Notes: a model not told the origin generated them from the letters alone. A stretch of DNA of 64,000 nt from an uncultured Alistipes sp. (GCA_949288735.1 CASELE010000002.1:1-64000), one strand, 5' to 3'; shown: positions 35,556 through 44,609, counted from the stretch's first letter. Translations and numbers: made by a program.

Positions 35556-36248
35556 TCAGGGTTCCAGCACGAAGCGCGCCTGCACGTCGTACTGCAGTTC
35601 GATGTTGCGGAACTCGGGCATCTGCCGTGCCGGTCCGGCGGCCGCCTCGGCGTCGAGCGAGACCTTGGCCCGCACGAGCGGGCTGTTGAGGTAGAGCGGC
35701 GCGGCGGAGCCGTGCGAGTCGTAGACGTAGAAGCAGGCCCCCGCCTTCTGTCCCACGGCCTCGGCGAGGGTGCGGGCGCGCTCCAGGGCGTCGCGCATCG
35801 CCTCGGCGCGCAGCTCCCGCTCGAACTCCTCGAGCCGTGAGTGCGAGACGCTGACGAGCTCCACGTCGGCGATGCCCGCCTCCTGGAGCGCGGCGCAGAC
35901 CTCGGCCACCTCGGCCACCGAGCCGAGCGTGAGACGGTAGCGGACGGTGGTCACGGCGGTGCCGCGGCGGAAGAGCTCGCTCGAGAGGTCGGTCGTGCGG
36001 AGCTGCGTCCCGGCGTCGATGCCGAGCGCGGCGAGCACCCCGATCATGGCGCGCTGCTGCTCCTCGACGCTGATCCGCCCCTTCGAGTCGCGCTCGTCGA
36101 GGAGGATCGAGAGGAGGTATTCGTCGGGCACGATTTCGCGTTCGGCGTGTCCGGTCGTCTGGATGTAGCTCGTGTGGGTCTCCCCGCCCTGGGCGAAGAG
36201 GGGTGCGGCCAGCATGAGGGCGCAGGCCGCCAGAATCCATCTTTTCAT
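35556..36248 (-). CDS. SIMPL-domain (DUF541) periplasmic protein
   Basis: A 230-residue protein with a signal peptide (cleavage about residue 19, LFAQG) and a SIMPL/DUF541 domain: TGHAEREIVPDEYLLSILLDE at the start, ELRAEAMRDALERARTLAEAVGQKAG in the middle. The function of this domain is unclear; the family is linked to envelope or oxidative stress in some bacteria. Single gene on the minus strand, divergent from the small peptide gene across a 253-base gap. Confidence 0.88.
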   Translation of the reverse strand: MKRWILAACALMLAAPLFAQGGETHTSYIQTTGHAEREIVPDEYLLSILLDERDSKGRISVEEQQRAMIGVLAALGIDAGTQLRTTDLSSELFRRGTAVTTVRYRLTLGSVAEVAEVCAALQEAGIADVELVSVSHSRLEEFERELRAEAMRDALERARTLAEAVGQKAGACFYVYDSHGSAAPLYLNSPLVRAKVSLDAEAAAGPARQMPEFRNIELQYDVQARFVLEP

Positions 36249-36345
36249 CGGTATGTTCGTTTTGGGATCGTTCTGCCGACAGAACGTGCGGCGGCGGGGA
36301 AAAGTATCCGCCGCGGCTCTTTTTTCAAAAAAAACCGGAATATTC

Positions 36346-36376
36346 TTTGTTTTTAACGATGCGTTGCGTATATTTG
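36346..36376 (+). promoter_or_regulatory. Promoter of the peptide-lipoprotein unit
   Basis: TTTG (36346-36349), 19 bases, TATATTTG (36369-36376): a near-ideal Bacteroidetes promoter. It leaves a leader of about 118 bases before the small peptide gene. Confidence 0.82.
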
Positions 36377-36501
36377 TATGCAAACTCGGTGCCGGACGCG
36401 CGGTCTCCGGCGGCTGCGGGCTCTGCGCGCCGCGGCCGCGAAGAGCGGGAGACGGTACCCGGGCGGAGAGAACACAATTTAACAACCTAAAAGAACTGAT
36501 T

Positions 36502-36648
36502 ATGAAACACGAAATGCAACGCTACGAGATGCCCGAGATCCGGGTGTCCGAGATTTCCGTTGAGTCGGGCTTTGCTGCCAGTGTCAGCGAAGACGGTCTG
36601 AGCGGCGGTATGCCGGGCTACGGCGACGGCGGCAGCTGGGAGTGGTAG
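36502..36648 (+). CDS. Small Gly-rich acidic peptide
   Basis: A 48-residue peptide. The first half is MPEIRVSEISVESGFAAS preceded by MKHEMQRYE; the second half is Gly/Asp/Ser-rich and ends in WEW. The pattern Met-Pro-Glu-Ile-x-Val followed by a GFAAS box and a Gly-rich tail recalls short peptides I remember from Bacteroidales upstream of surface lipoproteins. No function is known to me. It lies under a strong promoter, 125 bases downstream, and 32 bases before the lipoprotein start, so the two are probably cotranscribed. It has no signal peptide. Confidence 0.72.
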   Translation: MKHEMQRYEMPEIRVSEISVESGFAASVSEDGLSGGMPGYGDGGSWEW

Positions 36649-36680
36649 TGAATCGAAAACGTGAAACAGGAAACAACAAG

Positions 36681-38579
36681 ATGAAGAAATCCTTTCTTTT
36701 CCTTGGGCTGGCATCGGTGATGGCGGCCTTTACGGCCTGCTCGACCGATGATATCGACGCCGTAGCGGGCGGCCGGGAGCAGACCTCCCGCATGGAGCTT
36801 AAGGCTGTCATGCCGGCTTCCGCGACCCGTACGCAGATGGGTGAGAATAGCGCCCTCTGGAGCGAAGGCGACCGCATCGCCCTCTTCACCGACGGCCCGG
36901 TCAACAACTGGCTCGCCTTCGACGTGGCTTCGGGTGCCGGGACGGCATCGGCCACCTTCACCGTCGACGCGATGTATGCCGACGCGTGGGAGAACCTGGA
37001 TATTACCCCCAAGTCGGTTCCCTATCCCTCCGAATACCGCATCGCCGCCGTATACCCCTATGACAATGCGATAGCCGAGGACCCCAGCGGTTCGGGCTAC
37101 CAGTCGCTGGGCCAGATCGGCGCCCGGATTCCCAAGGTGCAGAACTACGTGAAGGGCTCGTTCGACAAGAACGCCCTGCCGATGATCGCGCTGACCACCA
37201 CGACGCAGAGCTTCGACAGCTTCACGCCGCTGCAGTTCCTCTACATGGGTTCGGTGCTGAAGTTCCAGGTAGGTTCGGACGAGGCCGTCACGATCGATAA
37301 GATCGAGCTCTCGTCGAGCTCGGTAAGCATCGCCTCCGAGGTGGCTGTAGAGTTCATGCCGTCCTATATGAACGCTGCCGTCGTGAGCGCGCTGGATACC
37401 GGCGCGGGTACGCTGGGCTCGGTAGGTGCAGGCTTCGTAATCCGCACGACGCCTGACGCGGCATCGGAGACGATCACGATGAACGGTCCCATCGAGGTAG
37501 AGGCGGGGTCGCTGACGGACGTATACTTCGTGGTAGTACCCTGGGCATACGACGAACAGGGGGCCAACTTCACGGTACGCTTCTACAAGGAGGGCGTCGA
37601 TGAGCCGGTCGTACGTACGATTTCGGCGCACGATCTGAAGGCCGGCGACGTGGCCGAGGTAGCCGCACTCTACCTGAGCGAGGGCGACGTGCCGGAGCTG
37701 TCGAAGTCGGGCGAGGAGGTGATCAGCTGGACCGCACCTTCGCAGACGGTGAAGTCGTACACATGGACGATCACGGAAGACGACGAGATTCTCCGTTCGG
37801 GCGCTCTCGAAGGCACGGCCACGGAGTTCGATCTGAAGAATGTCGAGCTTCAGCTTTCGGCAGGGTCGCACACGCTCGCGTTCAACATGACGGTCGAGTA
37901 TGCGAACTACATGTCGGTGGCATGCGCCCCGGTAGAGTTCGAGCGCACGGCCCTCGGTTTCGAGCCGACCGTCACGTACAGCGAGGGCAAGCTCACGGTA
38001 ACGAACTGGGACGAACTGAAGAGCGAGGCGAACGGAACGCCGGAGGTAGAGTACGCATCGGTGAACACGCTTGACGCCGGCGAGGAGGCATTTGCGGATG
38101 CCAGCTTCACGGAACTGACCGAGGCGACGCTCGATCTTTCGGCCCTTGCTCCGGGCGACTATACCTACATGGTACGTGCAGACTATGGCGGCGAGTACCT
38201 CTCCGACATCGTGTCGTTCTCGGTGGCCGATCCGAGCGAGAATCCGCTGACGGTATCCTACGACTACCAGGAAGGCATCCTGACCGTCACCGTGCTGACC
38301 GGCAAGGAGCTCTGCGTAGAGGCGTTCGATGCCTGGAGCGGCTATGTGAAGTTCGATGACGGCAGCGAGTTCCCGACGTCGGTTACGCCGGTCGTGGGCA
38401 GCACGAGCGAGGATTGGAACCCCGAAACCGGTGTAATCACGATCGATATCAACCAGTATAACGGCTGGGGTACTATCCTGAAGGGTACCGAGTACAAGGT
38501 CAGCCTCATTCTGGAGGATCCGAATGCCTGGGGCGTTGTCGAATATCAGACCGATCCGGTTCCGATGACGTTCGACTAA
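36681..38579 (+). CDS. Fimbrillin-like surface lipoprotein
   Basis: A 632-residue lipoprotein: signal peptide and lipobox MAAFTAC put the lipidated Cys at residue 20. The next 300 residues carry the pattern of Bacteroidetes fimbrillin-family proteins (TRTQMGENSALWSEGDRIALF, then SGAGTASATFTV and RIAAVYPYD). The C-terminal half is beta-rich, with two related blocks beginning PTVTYSEGKLTV and PLTVSYDYQEGILTV. It is probably exported to the cell surface, perhaps as a fimbrial component or adhesin (inference). Codon use differs from neighbours: GTA, GCA and GGT codons are frequent from about 37240 on. Two pieces of this gene recur inverted at 38657-38737. Confidence 0.82.
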   Translation: MKKSFLFLGLASVMAAFTACSTDDIDAVAGGREQTSRMELKAVMPASATRTQMGENSALWSEGDRIALFTDGPVNNWLAFDVASGAGTASATFTVDAMYADAWENLDITPKSVPYPSEYRIAAVYPYDNAIAEDPSGSGYQSLGQIGARIPKVQNYVKGSFDKNALPMIALTTTTQSFDSFTPLQFLYMGSVLKFQVGSDEAVTIDKIELSSSSVSIASEVAVEFMPSYMNAAVVSALDTGAGTLGSVGAGFVIRTTPDAASETITMNGPIEVEAGSLTDVYFVVVPWAYDEQGANFTVRFYKEGVDEPVVRTISAHDLKAGDVAEVAALYLSEGDVPELSKSGEEVISWTAPSQTVKSYTWTITEDDEILRSGALEGTATEFDLKNVELQLSAGSHTLAFNMTVEYANYMSVACAPVEFERTALGFEPTVTYSEGKLTVTNWDELKSEANGTPEVEYASVNTLDAGEEAFADASFTELTEATLDLSALAPGDYTYMVRADYGGEYLSDIVSFSVADPSENPLTVSYDYQEGILTVTVLTGKELCVEAFDAWSGYVKFDDGSEFPTSVTPVVGSTSEDWNPETGVITIDINQYNGWGTILKGTEYKVSLILEDPNAWGVVEYQTDPVPMTFD

Positions 38580-38616
38580 GCGAAAGCTCGCAAGGTGCCT
38601 CGGAAAAGAGGTGCTG

Positions 38617-38657
38617 TGTAAAAAACGGGTGGGGCTTTGCCCTACCCGTTTTTTACA
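38617..38657. terminator. Strong terminator after the lipoprotein gene
   Basis: A 19-pair stem (38617-38635 with 38639-38657; one G-T pair), 3-base loop, with six A on one side and six T on the other, so active in either direction. Confidence 0.88.
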
Positions 38658-38737
38658 CCCTGAGCTTGTCCTCGCTGTACGTGACGGTCGGCTCGAAACC
38701 GAGTGACCGTCTCCGACGCCGCGTCAGGCGTCGTGCG
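38657..38737 (-). repeat. Inverted, fused copy of two pieces of the lipoprotein gene
   Basis: Read on the minus strand, 38737-38703 matches 37443-37477 at 33 of 35 bases, and 38703-38657 matches 37953-37999 at 45 of 47. In the lipoprotein gene these pieces are 475 bases apart; here they are joined directly. Because 475 is not a multiple of three, the fused reading frames disagree, so the copy is not a working coding segment. It abuts the terminator at 38617-38657. Confidence 0.88.
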
Positions 38738-38756
38738 CGCATAGCGGAAATATTCG

Positions 38757-38764
38757 TATCTTTG
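38757..38764 (+). promoter_or_regulatory. -7 box of the cdd promoter
   Basis: TATCTTTG, 20 bases before cdd. Lies directly after the inverted copy; no clear -33. Confidence 0.6.
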
Positions 38765-38784
38765 CCGCGAAACCCTGCCACGTC

Positions 38785-39240
38785 ATGGAAAGCACCTTCA
38801 CCTTCGGCTACGAGCGTTACGACACCCTCGCGGCCCTTCCCGAGGCCGACCGCGAGCTGGTCGCCGAGGCCGGCCGGGCCGCCGCACGGGCCCATGCCCC
38901 CTACTCGCACTTCCGCGTCGGCGCCGCTGCGCGGCTGCGCAGCGGCCGCATCCTCTGCGGCGCCAACATCGAGAGCGAGGTCTTCCCCGCCGGCCTCTGC
39001 GCCGAGCGCAGCCTGCTCTTCTACGCCCAGGCCAACTTCGCCGACGACCCCGTCGAGACGCTCGCCATCGCCTCGGACCCCTCGGAGCGCATCTGCACCC
39101 CCTGCGGGCAGTGCCGCCAGGTGCTGGTCGACGTCGAACGCCGCCAGCGCTCGCCGCTGCGGGTGGTCATGAGCGGCGCCGGCAGCGCCGTGGCCGTTGC
39201 GTCGGCCGAACTGCTGCTCCCCTTCACCTTCAAACTCTGA
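38785..39240 (+). CDS. cdd: Cytidine deaminase
   Basis: A 151-residue enzyme deaminating cytidine and deoxycytidine to uridine forms (pyrimidine salvage, with upp). Motifs: YSHFRVGAAARL, then the zinc site NIESEVFPAGLCAERS (Cys plus catalytic Glu) and PCGQCRQVL (two Cys). Length is normal. First gene of a plus-strand run. Confidence 0.96.
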   Translation: MESTFTFGYERYDTLAALPEADRELVAEAGRAAARAHAPYSHFRVGAAARLRSGRILCGANIESEVFPAGLCAERSLLFYAQANFADDPVETLAIASDPSERICTPCGQCRQVLVDVERRQRSPLRVVMSGAGSAVAVASAELLLPFTFKL

Positions 39241-39247
39241 CACCGCC

Positions 39248-39943
39248 GTGTTCCGACCCGAAGAAGACATCCTCTACGAGGACAACCACCTCATCGTGGT
39301 GAACAAGCATGCGGGCGACCTCGTGCAGAGCGACCCGCAGGGCAGCGAGGCGCTCGAGGGGTGGCTCAAGGAGTACATCCGCCGCCGCGACGCCAAGCCC
39401 GGCGCCGTATTCCTCGGCGTGGTGCACCGCATCGACCGCCCCGTGAGCGGCGCGGTGCTCTTCGCCAAGAGCTCGAAGGCCCTCACGCGTCTCAACGGAA
39501 TGATCCGCGAGGGGCGCATCGGCAAGAGCTACTGGGCCATCGTCGAGCGGACCCCCGAACCCGAGGAGGGCGAGTTGCGCCACTACATCGTGCGCGACGC
39601 CGCCGCCAACCGTTCGCGCGCCTGCGACGCCCCCCGTGCCGGGGCGAAGGAGGCGCGGCTGCGCTATGCGACGCTCGCCCGCTCGGACCGCTACACGCTC
39701 CTCGGCATCGAACTGCTCACCGGCCGCCACCACCAGATACGGGCCCAGCTGGCGCGCGTCGGCTGCCCCATACGCGGCGACCTGAAGTACGGCGCCCGCC
39801 GCTCGAACCCCGACGGCGGCATCTCGCTCCACTCGCGCGCGATCCGCTTCGACCACCCCGTGCGCCACGAACCCGTCGAGGTCGTCGCCCCCGTGCCGGC
39901 GGGCGATGCCCTGTGGCGCTATTTCGAGGAGGCCGTGCGATGA
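39248..39943 (+). CDS. RluA-family pseudouridine synthase
   Basis: A 231-residue catalytic-domain-only pseudouridine synthase: [19 protein letters not shown] at the start, catalytic Asp in [17 protein letters not shown], and [17 protein letters not shown]. It lacks the S4 domain of the RluD-like protein at 1880. I chose the GTG at 39248, 7 bases after the cdd stop, since the homologous region begins there; an upstream ATG would lie inside cdd. Target RNA unknown. The stop overlaps the dtd start (ATGA). Confidence 0.92.
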   Translation: MFRPEEDILYEDNHLIVVNKHAGDLVQSDPQGSEALEGWLKEYIRRRDAKPGAVFLGVVHRIDRPVSGAVLFAKSSKALTRLNGMIREGRIGKSYWAIVERTPEPEEGELRHYIVRDAAANRSRACDAPRAGAKEARLRYATLARSDRYTLLGIELLTGRHHQIRAQLARVGCPIRGDLKYGARRSNPDGGISLHSRAIRFDHPVRHEPVEVVAPVPAGDALWRYFEEAVR

Positions 39944-40392
39944 GGCTGCTCGTGCAGCGCGTGCGGCGCGCATCGGTGGAGGTCGGGGGGCGCCGCTGCG
40001 CCTCGATAGGCCCCGGGCTGCTCCTCTTCGTCGGCGTGGAGACGGGCGACACCGAGGCCGACGCCCGGTGGCTCGCCGGCAAGGCGGCGCGGCTGCGCAT
40101 CTTCGACGACGCCGAGGGCCGGATGAACCTCGACGTGCGGCAGAGCGGCGGCGAGCTGCTCGTCGTCAGCCAGTTCACGCTCTGCGCCTCGACCCGCCGC
40201 GGCAACCGCCCCTCCTACGTGCGGGCTGCCCCCGAGCCCCTCTCGCGCCCCCTCTACGAGCGCTTCGCCGCCCTCGTCGGCGAGGAGGCCGGACGCGCCG
40301 CCGCCACCGGAATCTTCGGTGCCGACATGCAGGTGGAGCTCGTGAACGACGGCCCCGTGACGCTGTGGCTCGATTCGCGCGACAAAGATTAA
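39940..40392 (+). CDS. dtd: D-aminoacyl-tRNA deacylase
   Basis: A 150-residue enzyme freeing D-amino acids (and Gly from tRNA-Ala) wrongly attached to t[18 protein letters not shown] at the N-terminus, [19 protein letters not shown] (catalytic SQFTL motif) and the [12 protein letters not shown]-terminus (GPVT motif) are diagnostic. Translation is probably coupled to the preceding gene by ATGA overlap. Confidence 0.97.
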   Translation: MRLLVQRVRRASVEVGGRRCASIGPGLLLFVGVETGDTEADARWLAGKAARLRIFDDAEGRMNLDVRQSGGELLVVSQFTLCASTRRGNRPSYVRAAPEPLSRPLYERFAALVGEEAGRAAATGIFGADMQVELVNDGPVTLWLDSRDKD

Positions 40393-40425
40393 CGGAGCCG
40401 ATACTCCATCGAAACGTTTTTTTCG

Positions 40426-40433
40426 TACATTTG
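40426..40433 (+). promoter_or_regulatory. -7 box of the YitT-family gene promoter
   Basis: TACATTTG in an AT-rich gap, 21 bases before the start. Confidence 0.55.
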
Positions 40434-40454
40434 CACCCACAAAATTCGGAACAT

Positions 40455-41429
40455 ATGAAGAAATTGACTGCGAATCAGGTGGCCATAGGCATCAAGGAGT
40501 ACCTCATGATGACCTTCGGCATCCTCTTCTACACCTTCGCCTGGATCGCCTGCATCATCCCCGCCCACGGTACGGGCGGCGGTGCGACGGGTCTCTCGCT
40601 CGTGCTCTGCGCGGCCCTCGAGAACCTCTTCGGCTTTCAGGTGAGCATCGGTACGATGGCCTTCATCGTGAACGGCATCCTGCTGCTCTTCGCCGGCTTC
40701 ATCATCGGATGGAAGTTCGGCATCAAGACCATCTTCTGCATCATCATCCTGCCCCTCGGCCTCGACTTCTTCACGGCCGTGCTGCCGCCCTTCCAGGAGT
40801 GGCTCGTCACGAAGGGCGTCATCGCCGCCGGGTCGATCAGCATCTTCGGCAATCTGGAACCCATCCTGCTCGTCATCATGGGCGGTCTGCTCTCGGGCGT
40901 GGGTATCTACTTCTGCCTGATGCAGGGCGGTTCGACGGGCGGTGTCGACATCGTGGCGCTGCTCATCAACAAATACCACCCGATCAACTACGGCCGCGTG
41001 GTCATCGTCCACGACTCGGCCGTCATCCTCGCCTCGCTGCTCGTGGGCAACGGTCCCGAGACGGTCATCTACGGTTTCCTCATGACCATCGTCTTCAGCA
41101 TCACGGCCGACGCCATGCTCAACGGCAACCAGCAGTCGAACCAGGTGCTCGTCATCAGCCACGAGCACGACCGCATCGCCGAGGAGATCACCGCCCAGGC
41201 GCACCGCGGCGTGACGATGCTCAACGGCATGGGCTGGTATACGAAGGAGCCCTCGCAGGTGGTGATGGTCATCTGCCGCAAGCGCGAGACGAACGACATC
41301 CTGAAGATTGTCAAGAGCGTGGACGCCACCGCCTTCTGCTCGGTGGCCTCCGTGACGGGCGTCTACGGCAAGGGCTTCGGCCTGATCGGCGGCGGCATGC
41401 TCAACGGCATCCAGCAGGACAAGAAATAG
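40455..41429 (+). CDS. YitT-family membrane protein (DUF161/DUF2179)
   Basis: A 324-residue protein with about six hydrophobic segments in the first 215 residues (GGGATGLSLVLCAALENLFG and GGSTGGVDIVALLINKY are the internal repeat typical of the family), then a soluble C-terminal DUF2179 domain (about 225-310, RGVTMLNGMGWYTKEPSQVVMVICRKRE). Function is not well established for the family. Confidence 0.92.
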   Translation: MKKLTANQVAIGIKEYLMMTFGILFYTFAWIACIIPAHGTGGGATGLSLVLCAALENLFGFQVSIGTMAFIVNGILLLFAGFIIGWKFGIKTIFCIIILPLGLDFFTAVLPPFQEWLVTKGVIAAGSISIFGNLEPILLVIMGGLLSGVGIYFCLMQGGSTGGVDIVALLINKYHPINYGRVVIVHDSAVILASLLVGNGPETVIYGFLMTIVFSITADAMLNGNQQSNQVLVISHEHDRIAEEITAQAHRGVTMLNGMGWYTKEPSQVVMVICRKRETNDILKIVKSVDATAFCSVASVTGVYGKGFGLIGGGMLNGIQQDKK

Positions 41430-41560
41430 CGGCGCGCCGCATCCGCACGGCCCGGCCGCGCGGATCTCCGTTCCGGGGGTCTCCGCTCCGTGTGCACCCC
41501 GCGCCCCGCGGCGCGGCGCGCGCCGCAGGGGAGACCCCTTCATCGCATCCGAAGCACGTC

Positions 41561-43858
41561 ATGCCCTACGCCGACATCGTCCTCCCGCTGGCGCTCCCCC
41601 CCTTCACCTTCGCCCTCCCCGAGGGGATGCGGACGGCGGAGGGGTGTGCCGTCGCCGTGCCGCTGGGCGCCAACCGCATCCATACGGGTATCGTCTGGCG
41701 GATCCACGACCGCCGGCCCGACCGTCCCGGAGTGAAGGAGGTGCTCCGCACGCTCGGCGCGGAGACGCTCGTCGACGCGCGGCACCGTGCCTTCTGGGAG
41801 TGGATGACCGACTACTACATGTGTACGCTCGGCGAGGTGATGCGTGCGGCGCTTCCCTCCCTCATGAAGCCCTCGGCGCGCACCCTCGAGGAGTTTGCCG
41901 GCGCCGGGTTCCGGCCCCGCACCGAGCGCTTCGCGGCCCTCGCCCCCGAGCTGCGCAGCGCCGCGCGGCTGCACGAGCTCTTCGAACGGCTCGCACGGCG
42001 GGCCCCCCGCCAGTACGAGGCGCTGCTCGAGGTGGCCTCGGGCGGTGCCGGCGGCCGGACGGGCGACGAGGCCGCCGGAGCCGACGCCCTGCCGGACGAG
42101 CCCTTTGCGGGCGAGGTGCCGTGCCGGCTGCTGCGGGCCGAGCGTCCGGCACTCGAGGCGCTGCGCCGCAAGGGCCTCCTGCGCTTCGCCGAACATGAGC
42201 CCCGGCCGCAGGCGCCCGAGACGGGACGCTTCCTGCTGCCCGGGCCGAGCGCCGCGCAGCAGGAGGCTCTCGGGGCCGTGCGGCGGCAGTTCGACGGGGG
42301 GCGCGGAACGGTGCTCCTGCACGGCGTCACGGGATCGGGCAAGACCGAGATATACATCCATCTGATCGCCGAGACGCTCTCCCGCGGTCTCGACGCGCTG
42401 CTGCTCGTCCCCGAAATAGCCCTCACGGCGCAGCTCATCGCCCGCATGGAGCGGGTCTTCGGCAGCCGCGTGGTCGTCTACCATTCGCGGCTGACCGACC
42501 GCCGACGCACGGAGTGCTACCTGCGTCTGGCGCGCGACAACGGGGGGAGGCTGGTGATCGGGGCCCGCTCGGCGCTCTTCCTGCCGCTCGGCCGCCTCGG
42601 GCTCGTCGTGGTCGACGAGGAGCACGACTCCAGCTACAAGCAGTCCGACCCGGCGCCCCGCTACCAGGGGCGCGACAGCGCCGTGATGCTGGGCCGCCTG
42701 TGCGGCGCGCGGGTGCTGCTCGGCAGCGCCACCCCCTCGCTCGAGACGTGGCTCAACGCCTGCACCGGCAAGTACGGGTCGGTGACCCTCGCCGAGCGCT
42801 ACGGCGGCGTCCCGGCACCCCGCATCGTCGTCTCGGACGTGCGCCGCGCGGCGCGTCGCGGCGAGCGGCGCGGACCCTTCAACCTCCTCCTGCTCGACCG
42901 GCTGCGTGCGACGCTCGCCGCGGGCGGGCAGGCGATGCTCTTCCAGAACCGCCGCGGCTTCGCCCCCTTCGTCGAGTGCGACGCCTGCGGCTGGACGGCC
43001 CGCTGTCCCCACTGCAACGTGACGCTCACGCTGCACCGGGCGGGCCGGCGTCTCGTGTGCCACTACTGCGGCCATGCCGAGCCTCTGCCCGCGGCCTGCC
43101 CCGGCTGCGGCGGTGCGGTCGCGCCCCGCGGCGTCGGTACGGAGCGGGTGGTCGAGGAGCTGGCGCGGCTGCTGCCCGAGGCGCGGGTCGTGCGTCTCGA
43201 CCGCGACGCCGTGACCTCGGACCGCGCCTTCGGCGCCGTCGTGGCCGACTTCGGCGCCCGCGCCTACGATATCATGGTGGGGACGCAGATGATTACCAAG
43301 GGTTTCGACTTCGACGGCGTGCGGACGGTGGGCATACTCAACGCCGACAACCTGCTCAACATGCCCGACTTCCGCGCTGCGGAGCGGGCCTTCCAGCTCA
43401 TGACGCAGGTGGCCGGACGGGCCGGACGCCGCAGCGAGCAGGGCGAGGTGATCATCCAGACCGGCGAACCCGACAATCCGGTGATCCGGCAGGTCGTCGC
43501 GGGCGACTACGAGGCGATGGCCCGCATGCAGCTCGCCGAACGCGAACGGTTCTTCTATCCGCCCTACGCCCGTCTTGCCGCCCTCACGCTCCGGCACCGC
43601 GACGCCGCCCTGTTGCGGGACGCCGTGCAGGAGCTCGCCGCCCGGCTGCGCGGCCGCTTCGGCCGGCGGCTGCTCGGGCCGCTCGCCCCGCCCGTGGACC
43701 GCATCCGCGACGAGCACCTCGCGGGGCTGCTGCTCAAGATCGAGGCGGGAGCCTCGTTCGCGCGGGCCCGCGCACTGCTTGCCGCGGAGCTCGCCGCCTT
43801 CGCACGGGAGCGGACCTTCCGCTCCGTAACTGTCGTGACCGATGTCGACCCTCAGTGA
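41561..43858 (+). CDS. priA: Primosomal replication restart helicase
   Basis: A 765-residue helicase that restarts stalled replication forks and loads DnaB (encoded at 44628). N-terminal DNA-binding domain about residues 1-200; helicase domain with Walker A GVTGSGKTEIY (255-265) and DEEHDSSYKQSD (Walker B region); zinc-binding cysteines CDACGWTARCPHCN and CHYCGHAEPLPAACPGCGG; GTQMITKGFDF; and AGRAGRRSEQGEVIIQT (motif VI). Length is normal. It follows the YitT gene by 131 bases and overlaps comF by 17. Confidence 0.97.
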   Translation: MPYADIVLPLALPPFTFALPEGMRTAEGCAVAVPLGANRIHTGIVWRIHDRRPDRPGVKEVLRTLGAETLVDARHRAFWEWMTDYYMCTLGEVMRAALPSLMKPSARTLEEFAGAGFRPRTERFAALAPELRSAARLHELFERLARRAPRQYEALLEVASGGAGGRTGDEAAGADALPDEPFAGEVPCRLLRAERPALEALRRKGLLRFAEHEPRPQAPETGRFLLPGPSAAQQEALGAVRRQFDGGRGTVLLHGVTGSGKTEIYIHLIAETLSRGLDALLLVPEIALTAQLIARMERVFGSRVVVYHSRLTDRRRTECYLRLARDNGGRLVIGARSALFLPLGRLGLVVVDEEHDSSYKQSDPAPRYQGRDSAVMLGRLCGARVLLGSATPSLETWLNACTGKYGSVTLAERYGGVPAPRIVVSDVRRAARRGERRGPFNLLLLDRLRATLAAGGQAMLFQNRRGFAPFVECDACGWTARCPHCNVTLTLHRAGRRLVCHYCGHAEPLPAACPGCGGAVAPRGVGTERVVEELARLLPEARVVRLDRDAVTSDRAFGAVVADFGARAYDIMVGTQMITKGFDFDGVRTVGILNADNLLNMPDFRAAERAFQLMTQVAGRAGRRSEQGEVIIQTGEPDNPVIRQVVAGDYEAMARMQLAERERFFYPPYARLAALTLRHRDAALLRDAVQELAARLRGRFGRRLLGPLAPPVDRIRDEHLAGLLLKIEAGASFARARALLAAELAAFARERTFRSVTVVTDVDPQ

Positions 43859-44564
43859 CCTGCTCTTCGACGTGGCGTCGCTTCTCTTCCCGCCCGTGTG
43901 TCCCGTATGCGGCCGCCTGCTCGACGACGGGGCCCGCACCCTCTGTACGCGCTGCCGCATGACGGCGCCCCTCACCCGCTTCTGGGAGGAGTTCGACAAT
44001 CCGATGACCCGCCGCCTCTGGGGGCTGCTTCCCGTGGTCCACGCCTCGGCCTTCTACTACTACACCGAGGGCGGCGCCTGGAGGCGTCCGATCTACGCCT
44101 TCAAGTACGGCGGCGCCTGGCGCCTGGCCCGCGAACTGGGACGCTGGTACGGCGGCTACCTGGCCGAGAGCCCCTTCTACGGCGACGTGGAGGCGGTGGT
44201 CCCCGTGCCGCTCCACTGGCGCAAGCTGCTCGTGCGCGGCTACAACCAGGCCGAATATCTGGCCGAGGGCATCGCCGCCGAACTGGGCGTCGGGGTGGAG
44301 CGTCGCAGCGTGGTGCGTCTGCGCAACAACCCCTCGCAGACGCACGGCGGACGGCGCGAGCGGTGGCGCAACGTGGAGGGCATCTTCGGCGTGCGCCGGC
44401 CCGAGCGGCTCGCGGGGCGCCATCTGCTGCTGGTCGACGATGTCTTCACCACGGGTGCGACCGTCGTCTCGTGCGCCTCGGCCATCCTCTCGGCCGTGCC
44501 CGACTGCCGGATCAGCATCGCGGCGCTCGCCGTCTCGAAGCACGGGGTGGGCATCGAGGGGTGA
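43842..44564 (+). CDS. ComF-family phosphoribosyltransferase-like protein
   Basis: A 240-residue ComF/GntX-type protein. The N-terminus carries four cysteines (CPVCGRLL and CTRC) likely to bind zinc; the C-terminus has the PRPP-binding-like motif LLVDDVFTTGATVVSCA. In transformable bacteria ComF acts in DNA uptake with PriA-like partners. Here the overlap with priA points to a DNA-processing role, but that is inferred. Confidence 0.92.
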   Translation: MSTLSDLLFDVASLLFPPVCPVCGRLLDDGARTLCTRCRMTAPLTRFWEEFDNPMTRRLWGLLPVVHASAFYYYTEGGAWRRPIYAFKYGGAWRLARELGRWYGGYLAESPFYGDVEAVVPVPLHWRKLLVRGYNQAEYLAEGIAAELGVGVERRSVVRLRNNPSQTHGGRRERWRNVEGIFGVRRPERLAGRHLLLVDDVFTTGATVVSCASAILSAVPDCRISIAALAVSKHGVGIEG

Positions 44565-44578
44565 GGCCCCGCGCGCTG

Positions 44579-44609
44579 TTGTTTTTTTTCTGCCGAATAG
44601 CTACTTTTG
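44579..44609 (+). promoter_or_regulatory. Promoter of the dnaB-to-PPTase run
   Basis: TTG (44579-44581), 20 bases, TACTTTTG (44602-44609). The expected transcript start leaves only about a dozen bases before dnaB. Confidence 0.75.

Noticed and set aside
36269..36286. Small inverted repeat (7-base arms) before the SIMPL gene
   Set aside because: Short arms occur often by chance; no second copy or known operator match, so not listed as a site.
38653..39270. Minus-strand frame of about 205 codons ending in lipoprotein-like residues
   Set aside because: It is antisense to cdd; only its last 16 codons match the lipoprotein and those belong to the inverted fused copy, so it is not a gene.
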